DNA from: Ignavibacteria bacterium
GTDB lineage: Bacteria; Bacteroidota; Ignavibacteria; Kapaibacteriales; UBA961
Reading direction: 5' to 3'
Assembly: GCA_947491315.1 (NCBI GenBank)
Contig: CANLII010000014.1
Coordinates: 1 to 53,893 of the forward strand
DNA: 53,893 nucleotides
Translations under genes and position numbers: made by a program
The notes under the pieces: generated by a model
What the model saw: only the letters and a program-made list of their open reading frames with translations
What the model was told of the DNA's origin: nothing
Database searches by the model: none
In this document: piece after piece, positions 27,772 through 36,903 of the stretch
Layout of the letters: each line of letters starts with the position of its first letter
How positions within the stretch are numbered: the first letter of the stretch is position 1

Positions 27772-30700
27772 ATGTTTTATAGAATCAGTGTTTTTTCCAT
27801 TATGCTTTGTGCATTGTTGGCTTGGGAATTTCCCATGCATGCTCAACAATTTGGAAAAAACAAGGTTCAATACAGGGATTTTTCCTGGAAATTCATCAAG
27901 ACCAAACACTTTGATATATACTTTCATGAGGAAGGGGAATATCTTGCTCGTTATGCGGGAATTCATGCCGAAAGAGCGCTTGCTTCAATTCAAAACAGAT
28001 TAAAATATTCCATCTCAAAAAGAATTTCTCTGATTGTGTATAATTCACACAATGATTTTCAGCAAACGAATGTTGTTGGTGAATTCATGCCCGAAGGAGT
28101 GGGCGGTGTCACTGAATTATTCAAGAATCGCGTGACGCTTCCTTTTGAAGGTCGCTATGATCAATTCAGACATGTGATTCATCATGAACTAGTGCATGCA
28201 GTGATCAATGACATGTTTTATGGTGGCTCGGTGCAAAGTATGATTTCAAATAATATTCGTACTGAATTGCCTCTTTGGATGAATGAAGGCTTTGCCGAAT
28301 ATGAGGGCAATGGTGGTTATGATACGAAAACAGACATGTTCATGCGTGATATTGCTTTGAGTGAATATGTGAAGGGATTTGATAATCTCACCGGATATTA
28401 TGCATATCGTGGCGGACAAGCATTCTACTGGTATGTAGCTGAAAAATATGGTGAAAGAAAAATCGGTGAATTGTTGAATAGACTCCGTGCTTCGGGCACG
28501 CTTGAAAATGCATTCAAGGGATCATTTGGTAAATCAGTTGAGGATTTCTCTGAGGAATGGGTCAGAGAAATGAAGAAGAAATATCTACCGGATCTTGAGA
28601 AGTTTGAGAATCTGGATGATATGGCTATTCGCATCACGAATCATAAGAAAGATCAGAGCTTTTATAATTCCTCACCCGCTCTCTCTCCATCGGGCGATTC
28701 ACTCGCTTTCATTTCCAATCGTGATGGACAATTCGGTGTTTTTCTCATGCAATTGAATGCGAAAGTCAAAGAACCAATTGAATTGATCAGCAGTGGAAGA
28801 GCGGTGGATTTTGAAGAATTGAATATTCTCACCCCGGGAATATCTTGGTCGCCAAATGGAAAAAAGATTGCTATCTCCGCAAAGTCAGGTGGTGAAGATG
28901 CACTGTATATTGTTGATGTGCAATCTGGTGATTATGTGAAACATGAATTCGGTATCAAAACCGTGACTTCAGCGATCTGGTCTCCCGATGGTGCATCCAT
29001 CGCCTTTGTGGGAAGCGTTGCCGAGCAAATGGACATCTGGATTTTTGATGTGAAAACCGGGAGTATTTCCCGTGTCACAGATGATGTATTTTCCGATGCA
29101 CATCCCGTTTGGTCTCCTGATTCACGCATGATCTATTTTGTGTCCGATCGAGGCGATTATGTGAATGGTGCATTTAAAGCTGAAGATTTCAATATGTGGA
29201 AACATGATGAACGAATTTCGGATATCTATCAGATTGATCTTGAAACTGGATTGATGGGTCGATTGACTTTTGATCCAACTTCTGATAAAACCTCACTTGC
29301 AGTCACGAATAATGGCTCATCATTGGTATTTGTTTCCGACAATAATGGCATCGGAAATCTCTATGAATTACAACTTGAATCCGCGAAACTCATACCGCGC
29401 ACGAATGCGCTCAATGGCATCACGCAATTGTCCATGAGCATGGATGGATCGACATTGGTATTCACTTCGCAAAACAATGGTGGTTATGATTTGTTTCAAA
29501 TGCGCTATCCATTGGAGCGTAGAGCATATGATTCACTTCCATTGACCAAATTCATGATGTCCAAAAGAGAATCGGGTGCAAATACAGTCTCAAACCAAGA
29601 TATTGTGCAGTATAGTCCCCCACAAGAAATCAAAGGATATGGTCAGGGAATCGAGATTGAATTCTCTCGGCAGCAACTCATTCAGCCGAATCAGGACATT
29701 GCACGATATCAGCAAGAGGAATTGTCTTCTCCAATACTTGGAATTGTAAGAGCAAAGATGGAGGAAGAAATCGCGGATCCGATGAAAACTCCTGCGCAAG
29801 AGTATAAAATTGCTTTTTCGAATGATGTGATTTTGGCAAATGCGGGTGTAAATACATTCTGGGGTTATCAGGGCGTGGCACAAATGCTGTTCAGTGATTT
29901 GCTGGGTGATCATCAGATCTATGTGCAAGCCAATCTGTTCTTTGATATCAGAAATAGCAATTTCCTCATTTCTTATTCCTATCTCCCGAATATCATAGAC
30001 TGGCAAATCACCGCAAATCATAATGTGGGATATGGTTTGGTGCGAAGCGACAATGCTCCGTATGATTATTTCTATCGTTTTAGAAATTATGGCATAGGTG
30101 GTATTGCATCATTGCCAACATCTCGATTTCGTCGTTTTGAACTCGGCATGAGTTATATGCGACTCACAAAAGAGAATATTGAATTTCCGCAAGAGCCGAT
30201 AACATCGCGTGATATGATTGTTGCCCAAACAGGTTTGGTCTATGACAATACTCTTCCTGGATGGTATGGTCCAAATCGAGGTACAAGATATTCGATGTCC
30301 TTACAAGCCGCACCTCGCTTACAGGAATCAGGTCTTGGTCTTGCAGTGCTCGACATGGATTTCAGGCAGTATTTCACACTTACGGAAAATTTTCTCTTCC
30401 TTGCTTTGCGTGGTGCAGGTGGAATAGGTACGAGCACAAATCCTAATCAGCAATTCTTCTTTCTTGGTGGAACCGATAATTGGATTAATCGTTCTTTTGC
30501 TCGAGGTACATTGCCATTTAGAAGTCCTGAAGATTTTGCCTTCTTGAATTATGTCCTTCCGCTTCGTGGCTGGGATGTCAATGAGCGATTCGGAAGACAA
30601 TATGTGATGATGAATGCAGAATTGCGTTTCCCATTGTTTACGGCATTATTGGCAGGACCAATTCCTGTATTGTTCCAAGCATTTCAGGGTTCACTTTTCA

Positions 30701-30927
30701 TGGATATTGGAACTGCATGGAGTGATACTGTTTCATGGAATCTTGCGCAAAGCGGAGATTATGCCCGTTTTCGTTATCCGGATTCCGGTGATTTGATGAT
30801 GAGCATGGGTGTGGGCATTCGATCATTTCTCTTTGGATTGCCGATTCGTGTTGACATCGCTTGGAGGAATGAACATCTTGGTTGGTCGGTGCCACAATGG
30901 CTTTTCTCTCTCGGTGGTGATTTCTAA
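27772..30927 (+). CDS. Peptidase MA-like / TolB-type propeller / outer-membrane barrel fusion protein
   Basis: A 1051-residue exported protein. A signal peptide (about 1-25, ending MHAQQ) leads to a gluzincin peptidase-like domain: HHELVH gives HExxH (His138, Glu139, His142), and WMNEGFAEY supplies the third ligand Glu172, as in M1-type enzymes. Residues about 290-590 are WD40-like PD40/TolB repeats, seen as recurring SPDG/SPNG and IAFVG/LAFIS units. Residues about 700-1051 resemble a D15/Omp85-like outer-membrane barrel, rich in alternating aromatic strands. Such composite proteins occur in Bacteroidota relatives, function unknown. A surface or periplasmic protease tethered to the outer membrane is the plain reading. 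Its end overlaps the CapA-like gene by 4 bases. Confidence 0.85.
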   Translation: MFYRISVFSIMLCALLAWEFPMHAQQFGKNKVQYRDFSWKFIKTKHFDIYFHEEGEYLARYAGIHAERALASIQNRLKYSISKRISLIVYNSHNDFQQTNVVGEFMPEGVGGVTELFKNRVTLPFEGRYDQFRHVIHHELVHAVINDMFYGGSVQSMISNNIRTELPLWMNEGFAEYEGNGGYDTKTDMFMRDIALSEYVKGFDNLTGYYAYRGGQAFYWYVAEKYGERKIGELLNRLRASGTLENAFKGSFGKSVEDFSEEWVREMKKKYLPDLEKFENLDDMAIRITNHKKDQSFYNSSPALSPSGDSLAFISNRDGQFGVFLMQLNAKVKEPIELISSGRAVDFEELNILTPGISWSPNGKKIAISAKSGGEDALYIVDVQSGDYVKHEFGIKTVTSAIWSPDGASIAFVGSVAEQMDIWIFDVKTGSISRVTDDVFSDAHPVWSPDSRMIYFVSDRGDYVNGAFKAEDFNMWKHDERISDIYQIDLETGLMGRLTFDPTSDKTSLAVTNNGSSLVFVSDNNGIGNLYELQLESAKLIPRTNALNGITQLSMSMDGSTLVFTSQNNGGYDLFQMRYPLERRAYDSLPLTKFMMSKRESGANTVSNQDIVQYSPPQEIKGYGQGIEIEFSRQQLIQPNQDIARYQQEELSSPILGIVRAKMEEEIADPMKTPAQEYKIAFSNDVILANAGVNTFWGYQGVAQMLFSDLLGDHQIYVQANLFFDIRNSNFLISYSYLPNIIDWQITANHNVGYGLVRSDNAPYDYFYRFRNYGIGGIASLPTSRFRRFELGMSYMRLTKENIEFPQEPITSRDMIVAQTGLVYDNTLPGWYGPNRGTRYSMSLQAAPRLQESGLGLAVLDMDFRQYFTLTENFLFLALRGAGGIGTSTNPNQQFFFLGGTDNWINRSFARGTLPFRSPEDFAFLNYVLPLRGWDVNERFGRQYVMMNAELRFPLFTALLAGPIPVLFQAFQGSLFMDIGTAWSDTVSWNLAQSGDYARFRYPDSGDLMMSMGVGIRSFLFGLPIRVDIAWRNEHLGWSVPQWLFSLGGDF

Positions 30928-32258
30928 AAGTTTTCTTCTTTCAGAATTGAATCTCGTATGATTTCTCTTTCCTTCGAAGATGCGATGTCAGGTTCCTTTG
31001 TTGATCGCATGAATGTGTATACAGGTTTTGTTTGAATCAGGCGACCATTATAAAAAGCACATTGCAGAAAAAATGCTCTTCGAACTTCAGGTGTATAGGT
31101 TTGATCAAAGAGAAAATTTCCCGTTCCATAAAATAGCATCTTTCCTTTATGCATACCGATCTCTTGTACGACATGTGCCTGTGAACCAATGAGAATATCC
31201 GCTCCATAATCAATCAATCTTTTTGAAATTGTTCTCTGTGCAGTATGCGGTGTATATCCATCCACTTCACTGAATTGCACGCAAGCGATGATTGTATTGA
31301 TGCCTGCTTTTCTTAATGAATCAATCATGGATTTTGCTTTTGCATCTGAATATCGATTGGCTCCCGGCCCAATATCCGCGCATTCACCGAGGGGACATCG
31401 TTCATTGAATCCAATCCATGCGATGCGAGTGGAATCTTTGAGTGTAAGTATGAGTGGTGAATATGCCTCATTGGAATTCGCTCCACCACCGAAGTATTTC
31501 ATATCATTTTGTTTATACCAATTCAATGCCTTGAGATATGGTGGGATGCCACGATCCAAATTATGATTGCCGGTAAGCTCAATGATATTTGCTCGCAAGG
31601 CTTTGAGCACATCCATGTGTATTGTTTTCGTGAGAAAGGAGAGTCGCATTCCGGTATAAGAACAAGTATCGTCAATTGATACTTCATTGCTAATATGTAC
31701 AAGTTCCGATGATGCAAAGTATGGCTTGATGTATTGGATATACTTCTCAATTGGATTCTTGTCGAGATAGATTCCCGTGGAGCGCGTCAGAGCAGTCACG
31801 CCTGTGTGAATATATGTCGTGATATGCTTCTCGAATGAAAAAGCATGTTTTGATTTCAAGTGGAGTGGATAGGTTGTTGGATTCGTGAAATAATCCATGG
31901 AATCAATTGCAAGTGGAAGGAATCGATTGGAAAGAGAGTCAATACTCATGAGAATAAGACCATTTCGAGAGCGATCATTCAAGTCTATCAATATTTGGAT
32001 TTTGGGATTTGAGATATTCCAATTTGATTCCACGAAATCTCGAATATCACTTGTGATAGCGATTCTGCCGGACTTCACACCTTGAATTATCTCATTCATG
32101 CTAATAGAAGTCTGATCTTGTAGATATGTTCCCACGATGAAAAGTGGGATGCTATCATTGAGCGAATTTTGCTCGACAACTTTCTTAGTTTTCTCTCGTT
32201 CCTTTCCTGTACAAGATAGCAATTGACTGAATAGTATAATGCAGACAAGAATATGCAT
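30924..32258 (-). CDS. CapA-family (metallophosphatase-like) lipoprotein
   Basis: A 444-residue protein. A short signal ends in the lipobox LLSC (Cys16). After a 100-150 residue N-terminal part comes the PGA_cap/CapA domain, a calcineurin-like fold: ELTGNHNLDRG is the metal-binding NHxxD block, IGSQAHVVQEI the late His block and YGTGNFLFDQ the family end signature. CapA takes part in poly-gamma-glutamate export in Bacillus, but most homologues have no known role. It lies 51 bases after the DUF1566 gene and may be the last gene of the multicopper oxidase cluster; it lacks a T9SS-type tail. Confidence 0.82.
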   Translation of the reverse strand: MHILVCIILFSQLLSCTGKEREKTKKVVEQNSLNDSIPLFIVGTYLQDQTSISMNEIIQGVKSGRIAITSDIRDFVESNWNISNPKIQILIDLNDRSRNGLILMSIDSLSNRFLPLAIDSMDYFTNPTTYPLHLKSKHAFSFEKHITTYIHTGVTALTRSTGIYLDKNPIEKYIQYIKPYFASSELVHISNEVSIDDTCSYTGMRLSFLTKTIHMDVLKALRANIIELTGNHNLDRGIPPYLKALNWYKQNDMKYFGGGANSNEAYSPLILTLKDSTRIAWIGFNERCPLGECADIGPGANRYSDAKAKSMIDSLRKAGINTIIACVQFSEVDGYTPHTAQRTISKRLIDYGADILIGSQAHVVQEIGMHKGKMLFYGTGNFLFDQTYTPEVRRAFFLQCAFYNGRLIQTKPVYTFMRSTKEPDIASSKEREIIRDSILKEENF

Positions 32259-32309
32259 GCTGTCCTCCCAAATGAAGGATGCAAACTACAAAGGAATTTG
32301 GACATGTAC

Positions 32310-33491
32310 TTAGGGAGCAATGATAGCTGTATAAGTTTGGATTGTAGTTCCATCTTTCAGCTGAATGAAATATATCCCCGAAGATAATATAGGACTATGC
32401 CATTCATGGGATTGGTTGCTTGCAGTAAGAATACGATTGCCGAGTATATCAAAGACATCAATAGAGTTCTGCTTATGATTAACATTCACTGAAATGACAT
32501 TATTATGTGTATACATCGCCGATTCTGGTGAACTTTCATCAATAGCACTTATCGATTGAGCATTTCTTACCATAATCACTTTCAATCGTTGTGTTTTTAC
32601 CGCATAGGTTGTGATACCATAGCGTGAATCCATATACCATGCTTTATCATTTTGATTTAACAAGGTTGTTGATGACCAATACATCGTATTTGCACTTGTG
32701 ATTCCAAATATAGGATGTATCGAAGGTGATGAATGTGCTTGACTTGTCAATGAAAAAAGTTCTTTGATATTTGGCATTCGCCAATCATCATGTGATCCCA
32801 TATTCGACTGTTCGGAAAATTGCAAGGCTTGCTCCCATGTTATGCTGTCGGGGGAAGGTGTTGCAAACCATTCGAGATTTGTTCGTTTATCAATAATGCT
32901 TCCATACATTGTTCGAACATGGACTTCCGATAGAATTTCGGGTGCACTTGCATCACGGATAATTCTCGCATGTATTTTATTTGTTCCACCTGCCGAGATT
33001 GTTTCCTTTTTCAAATGATTGCCGATACCTCCGCCTGCATTGGTGACCCATATTTTAGAAGCATCATTGTATTGAGGAAGATTTGTCCACCAATATTCTG
33101 CAGTTGAAGGAGCAAATGCGGTGAGATCAAGTGGAGGTCTGTTTTTACTCAGCAAAGTGATGGAATATGCTTCGAGAGGATTCGGCAAGCGCCAGTCCGT
33201 GAAGCCACCCAATGTAGATGTATCGGCATAGACAATTGCTTGTTCATAAGTCATTTCACCTGCATCAGCTTTTTGCCATTGCAATCCTGTCACTTTATCC
33301 AATACAATTCCATTATTCATATCAGAATAATTCGGAGGATAAATGGTATAATCTGCATCTTCACCGAATACATTCGTATATCCCGTGTTTTGTCCTGTAT
33401 CGGGAAAATCTTTCATTGTCTTGAGTAATTCCTGTGATTGCATTGTCAAGACTTGCAATACAAACAAAGTGGTACCAAGTAGTAATTTCAT
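32310..33491 (-). CDS. Exported DUF1566-domain protein with T9SS-type sorting domain
   Basis: A 393-residue protein with a signal peptide (about 1-20). Two DUF1566 (Lcl C-terminal-like) modules follow: the first has DKVTGLQWQKADAGEMTYEQ and GGFTDWRLPNPLEAYS; the second has DKRTNLEWF and SHDDWRMPNIKELFSL. The last 80 residues (VFDILGNRILTASN to SSGIYFIQL) form a type A T9SS C-terminal domain, so the protein should be secreted and anchored at the cell surface. Function of DUF1566 is not established. Its start overlaps the YHYH gene by 4 bases. Confidence 0.85.
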   Translation of the reverse strand: MKLLLGTTLFVLQVLTMQSQELLKTMKDFPDTGQNTGYTNVFGEDADYTIYPPNYSDMNNGIVLDKVTGLQWQKADAGEMTYEQAIVYADTSTLGGFTDWRLPNPLEAYSITLLSKNRPPLDLTAFAPSTAEYWWTNLPQYNDASKIWVTNAGGGIGNHLKKETISAGGTNKIHARIIRDASAPEILSEVHVRTMYGSIIDKRTNLEWFATPSPDSITWEQALQFSEQSNMGSHDDWRMPNIKELFSLTSQAHSSPSIHPIFGITSANTMYWSSTTLLNQNDKAWYMDSRYGITTYAVKTQRLKVIMVRNAQSISAIDESSPESAMYTHNNVISVNVNHKQNSIDVFDILGNRILTASNQSHEWHSPILSSGIYFIQLKDGTTIQTYTAIIAP

Positions 33492-35083
33492 GGATGATGA
33501 TGAATTGTATGCATGGTGGGAATCGGAGAAAGTCTCAAAAAGTACAACCCTTTTTGTAGTCCATTCATGAGCATAACATCGCCTTGTTGTTCTCTGATTA
33601 AGCGTCCTTGCAAATCATAGAGATGTAGAGCAAGAATTGAAAGCATGTCATTGTTTGCAATGACGCGTATGGACTGTCCATCATATCCAATAGTCGGTTG
33701 TTGAAATTCTTCTTGAACAGATGTCGCAGGTATCGTACAAATTGAATTTCCTTTATAAGTATTTACTCTATTGCCATTCTGATCATTGAACACATAGGTA
33801 TAATTTCCTTCCGGTGTCCAAGAGTAATCGAGTGAATATGTTTGACCATTCAATGTATATTTTAATCCATATCCTGAATTAGAGCCATTCGGTGTAAGTG
33901 CAGTTATTGTGGCACCTTTGAGCGGAGTTAAAGCAGGTCTTACTCCTTTGGCAGCGGCTTGTGGAATCAGTTGATAGGTGGAATCTTCAGTGACTTCTCC
34001 TGCGAATGAGGCGATTATATATGGTGCTGAATATGTTCCATGATAATGATATATGCCCGAAGCATCGGCATGCCCATGATGTGAATCAAGTGTTTTCATC
34101 ACAGAACCGTCTGGTTCAAGTGCTCCATATATTGCAAATCCATCAAATGCATAGGCGATGGGTTTTGCTATGGAAGTGAATGCATATAAATGTACCGGTG
34201 CGATATGATAATGATAATCATCAGCTCTACCGGAATGACCGCCAAAATCGTCCAATTGACCATCCAAGTATGCATCGATTCCGGTATTGGTATATGGATT
34301 AAAAATCGGAATGCCATTGATTGCTATGGCAATTGCACCTCTTGTGAAATGTGTTTGATCCACGGGAATCGAGTTTTGAGCCATCACCGGATTTAATGGA
34401 ATGCTCCATGCATTTGCATTGAGATAACATTGTGGAATCGGTAGTTGTTGTTGCCAAGTTGTGATGCCTTTCATCATCTCATGAGTTTTTGCAATACCGA
34501 TTGATCCAACTCTGAAATAAGTATTATCCCATGATGTTACGACTTCGCTTTTGAACGGAATAAATGCCGAGTCAATGGTCAGAGGATTTGTCTGAACCAT
34601 CTTGAGAGCTTCATAACCATTGTTGAATCCATATCCGATTAATCCTATGAAAGCAATTCCTGACATCATGGCTAACTTTGGCGAAAATGACTTTGCAATA
34701 TAGATTCCGGAAAGAGAGATGATACCCAAGAGAATAAGAGTCAACGGAATATCTTGATTGATTTCATGAGAGAGATGTTCCACAGAATTGTGATTTCGGG
34801 GGAGATTGAATCTTCTTATCATTTCATATCTTTTGTCAACAAATTCCCTATCGGATTGACTGAGTGTTGCATATGGAACAGAAAAAAGATCATTCTTTCT
34901 TTCAATATATACCATGCCACTTTTCATGAAAGACAATGCGCCAATTATATGTTTGTTTGCACTCTTCCAGTGTCTCTCATTGGGAGAAGCAGAAGAATGG
35001 GCATGTGAATGTGTATTGTGAGCAAATATACTTGCCGATGAAAGGAGAGTACTAACGATGATGATGAGCGTGAACTGTTTCAT
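33488..35083 (-). CDS. YHYH-domain protein with His-rich ends and a T9SS-like tail
   Basis: A 531-residue protein. A signal peptide (about 1-21) is followed by a His-rich stretch (HNTHSHAHSS). Two hydrophobic segments lie near residues 113-131 and 136-155. The YHYH domain follows: GHSGRADDYHYHIAP, AYAFDGFAIYG, then SHHGHADASGIYHYHGTY. The C-terminal 60-70 residues (LHLYDLQGRLIREQQ, GLYFLRLS) resemble a T9SS sorting domain but end in a His-rich tail. The YHYH family has no firm function; the many His suggest metal binding, fitting the multicopper oxidase in the cluster. It lies 18 bases after the upstream gene and overlaps the next by 4. Confidence 0.85.
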   Translation of the reverse strand: MKQFTLIIIVSTLLSSASIFAHNTHSHAHSSASPNERHWKSANKHIIGALSFMKSGMVYIERKNDLFSVPYATLSQSDREFVDKRYEMIRRFNLPRNHNSVEHLSHEINQDIPLTLILLGIISLSGIYIAKSFSPKLAMMSGIAFIGLIGYGFNNGYEALKMVQTNPLTIDSAFIPFKSEVVTSWDNTYFRVGSIGIAKTHEMMKGITTWQQQLPIPQCYLNANAWSIPLNPVMAQNSIPVDQTHFTRGAIAIAINGIPIFNPYTNTGIDAYLDGQLDDFGGHSGRADDYHYHIAPVHLYAFTSIAKPIAYAFDGFAIYGALEPDGSVMKTLDSHHGHADASGIYHYHGTYSAPYIIASFAGEVTEDSTYQLIPQAAAKGVRPALTPLKGATITALTPNGSNSGYGLKYTLNGQTYSLDYSWTPEGNYTYVFNDQNGNRVNTYKGNSICTIPATSVQEEFQQPTIGYDGQSIRVIANNDMLSILALHLYDLQGRLIREQQGDVMLMNGLQKGLYFLRLSPIPTMHTIHHHP

Positions 35084-35101
35084 GAGATGATTTTGTATTA
35101 T

Positions 35102-36301
35102 TCAATAGGACATGATGCATTGCTTGAAAAACAAGGGAATGCCTTGTGACTCGAGTATCATCAATATAAGGTAATTACCTTTGGGAGGATTCATTGTTAT
35201 TTCTGCGGGAGCATCTCTTTCCAAGCGTGGAATGTTATATGAACCCAGGTTTTCACCGAGTACTGAATATAAATGTAGATTCACATCGGTATGAGAGGTA
35301 GAGCTTGCAATTCTAATATTATGATCTTGTAATTGAATGTCAAAAGAAGGAATCTCATTCATATAGTCAATCGTATTTGTTGTACCATATACTTGTTTGC
35401 GCAGTAAGACAAGATTATCGACCACAAGGTTTGATGTCCAGATAAATTGATTCTTTCCCCACAATGATGTGAAATCTATCCATGCAGGAAAATTTACTCC
35501 AACCGTTGTAGGTGCATATATTAATGCTTTTGGCCAATTTGAATCATCATATCCCGGAATCATCCAATTTGATGGAATCGGGAAGTGAGCCGCATAGCAA
35601 GAATCTCCACAAGAAATATTTCTAAGTAATTGATTAGTATATCGTGTGTTATCCGACTTGATTTGCACTGAATCGGGAGAGGCAATCGGACTGATATAGT
35701 AGACCTGGGCTTTCCATGTTGTGTCGGTTACCGTACCATCACTAAAGACTGCTATCAATCCTCCATCTCCGGCATGATAGGGATTGCCACTATTGTTTTC
35801 AGAACCCAAACCCGGCAATTCTTCCCAATCCACCGCCTGAATGGCAATAGTATATGGTTTCTTGACTCGAAATCTTGCAATCACAGAATTGAAGGGAGTA
35901 AATGGAACGGGATCTGTCCCGATCAGTTGACCATTGATATAGAGTTCGCAATAATTGTCACAAAGAATATAACCTGTGATCACTTCACCATCGGGATCTA
36001 TGGTTGTAACAGACATTTCAGCTAGCTCCACTTGAGACATTGATATTGGAGTGACTGATGCACATTGATTATAAAAATCATGGAAGCGTTTGCCACTAGA
36101 AAACTTGGTATCACTTGGCACAATAATGGTTGTACCATTTGGTCCACTGAAGGACCCAAGCGCAGCCGGACGAGAGCCTTGACATCCTGGTGAAATGTCA
36201 TTGGAGAGAATATTTGCTTTGCCCCTTGTGAAATATGGCTCATCTGCATGAAGAATTGAAAATGAAGAGAGAAGTATGATGAGTAATTGAAACATGTTCA
36301 T
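35102..36301 (-). CDS. Exported beta-rich protein with T9SS sorting domain, unknown function
   Basis: A 399-residue protein with a signal peptide (about 1-19). The middle part (about 95-310) looks like jelly-roll carbohydrate-binding modules, with LYINGQLIGTDPVPF, YTIAIQAVDWEELPG and MIPGYDDSNWPKA resembling galactose-binding-like folds. Four Cys lie in the motifs CDNYC and CGDSC. The last 80 residues are a T9SS-type C-terminal domain (LHLYSVLGENLGSYN, then PKGNYLILMI). No catalytic motif seen. It overlaps the redoxin gene by ATGA and precedes the YHYH gene by 18 bases. Confidence 0.75.
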   Translation of the reverse strand: MNMFQLLIILLSSFSILHADEPYFTRGKANILSNDISPGCQGSRPAALGSFSGPNGTTIIVPSDTKFSSGKRFHDFYNQCASVTPISMSQVELAEMSVTTIDPDGEVITGYILCDNYCELYINGQLIGTDPVPFTPFNSVIARFRVKKPYTIAIQAVDWEELPGLGSENNSGNPYHAGDGGLIAVFSDGTVTDTTWKAQVYYISPIASPDSVQIKSDNTRYTNQLLRNISCGDSCYAAHFPIPSNWMIPGYDDSNWPKALIYAPTTVGVNFPAWIDFTSLWGKNQFIWTSNLVVDNLVLLRKQVYGTTNTIDYMNEIPSFDIQLQDHNIRIASSTSHTDVNLHLYSVLGENLGSYNIPRLERDAPAEITMNPPKGNYLILMILESQGIPLFFKQCIMSY

Positions 36302-36903
36302 GGACTCCGATAGGTAATTTTACAACCAAAGGAACCAATTACTTCCTCAGGAATATTCTGATTGGAAAGAATGGCTTTAGCTGTGATTTCTAAATGTGGA
36401 ATTGCTTTCTCAGGATATTTGCCATTATCATCGATGATGCCTTGATAGACAATCTTCCACTCATTTGCTTTTCTTTGAATGACAAAAACCTGCGGAGTAA
36501 ATGCTGCATTGAATGTCCGCGCAATGCTTTGTGAATGATCTTGAAGATATGGATACACAATGATATCACGAATTACCTTTTTCTTCATTTCTTCCAAGGT
36601 TTCATCTTCATAAAGGATTGAATCCATGGGATTAATAGCAATGAGCGGGATGCCCATTGGAGCATATTCTCGGTAAAAGTCATTCATTCTTTGAATGTAT
36701 AACTCAGCAAAAGGACAATGGTTACAAGTGAATACAATCACAATTGCCTTTGCATCGGGGAATTGATCAAAAGTGAAATACTCACCTCGAGCCATTGGTG
36801 CCGAAAAAGGTGTAATAATTTTACCAATTATCGTTGAATCAATAGCTGAAGCGGGAATATATGCCAAGAAAGACATCAAAAGTGATAAGAAGAATTTTAG
36901 CAT
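36298..36903 (-). CDS. Exported thioredoxin-fold (redoxin/AhpC-like) protein
   Basis: A 201-residue protein with an N-terminal signal peptide (about 1-20). The thioredoxin fold has the active site FTCNHCPFAELYIQRM, a CxxC disulphide site seen in a common redoxin subgroup, followed by INPMDS and a beta strand with AFTPQVFVI containing the cis-Pro. It should be periplasmic, where it may reduce or form disulphides, or act in electron transfer or copper handling. It starts in a 1-base overlap with the multicopper oxidase stop (TAATG) and overlaps the next gene by ATGA. Confidence 0.85.
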   Translation of the reverse strand: MLKFFLSLLMSFLAYIPASAIDSTIIGKIITPFSAPMARGEYFTFDQFPDAKAIVIVFTCNHCPFAELYIQRMNDFYREYAPMGIPLIAINPMDSILYEDETLEEMKKKVIRDIIVYPYLQDHSQSIARTFNAAFTPQVFVIQRKANEWKIVYQGIIDDNGKYPEKAIPHLEITAKAILSNQNIPEEVIGSFGCKITYRSP

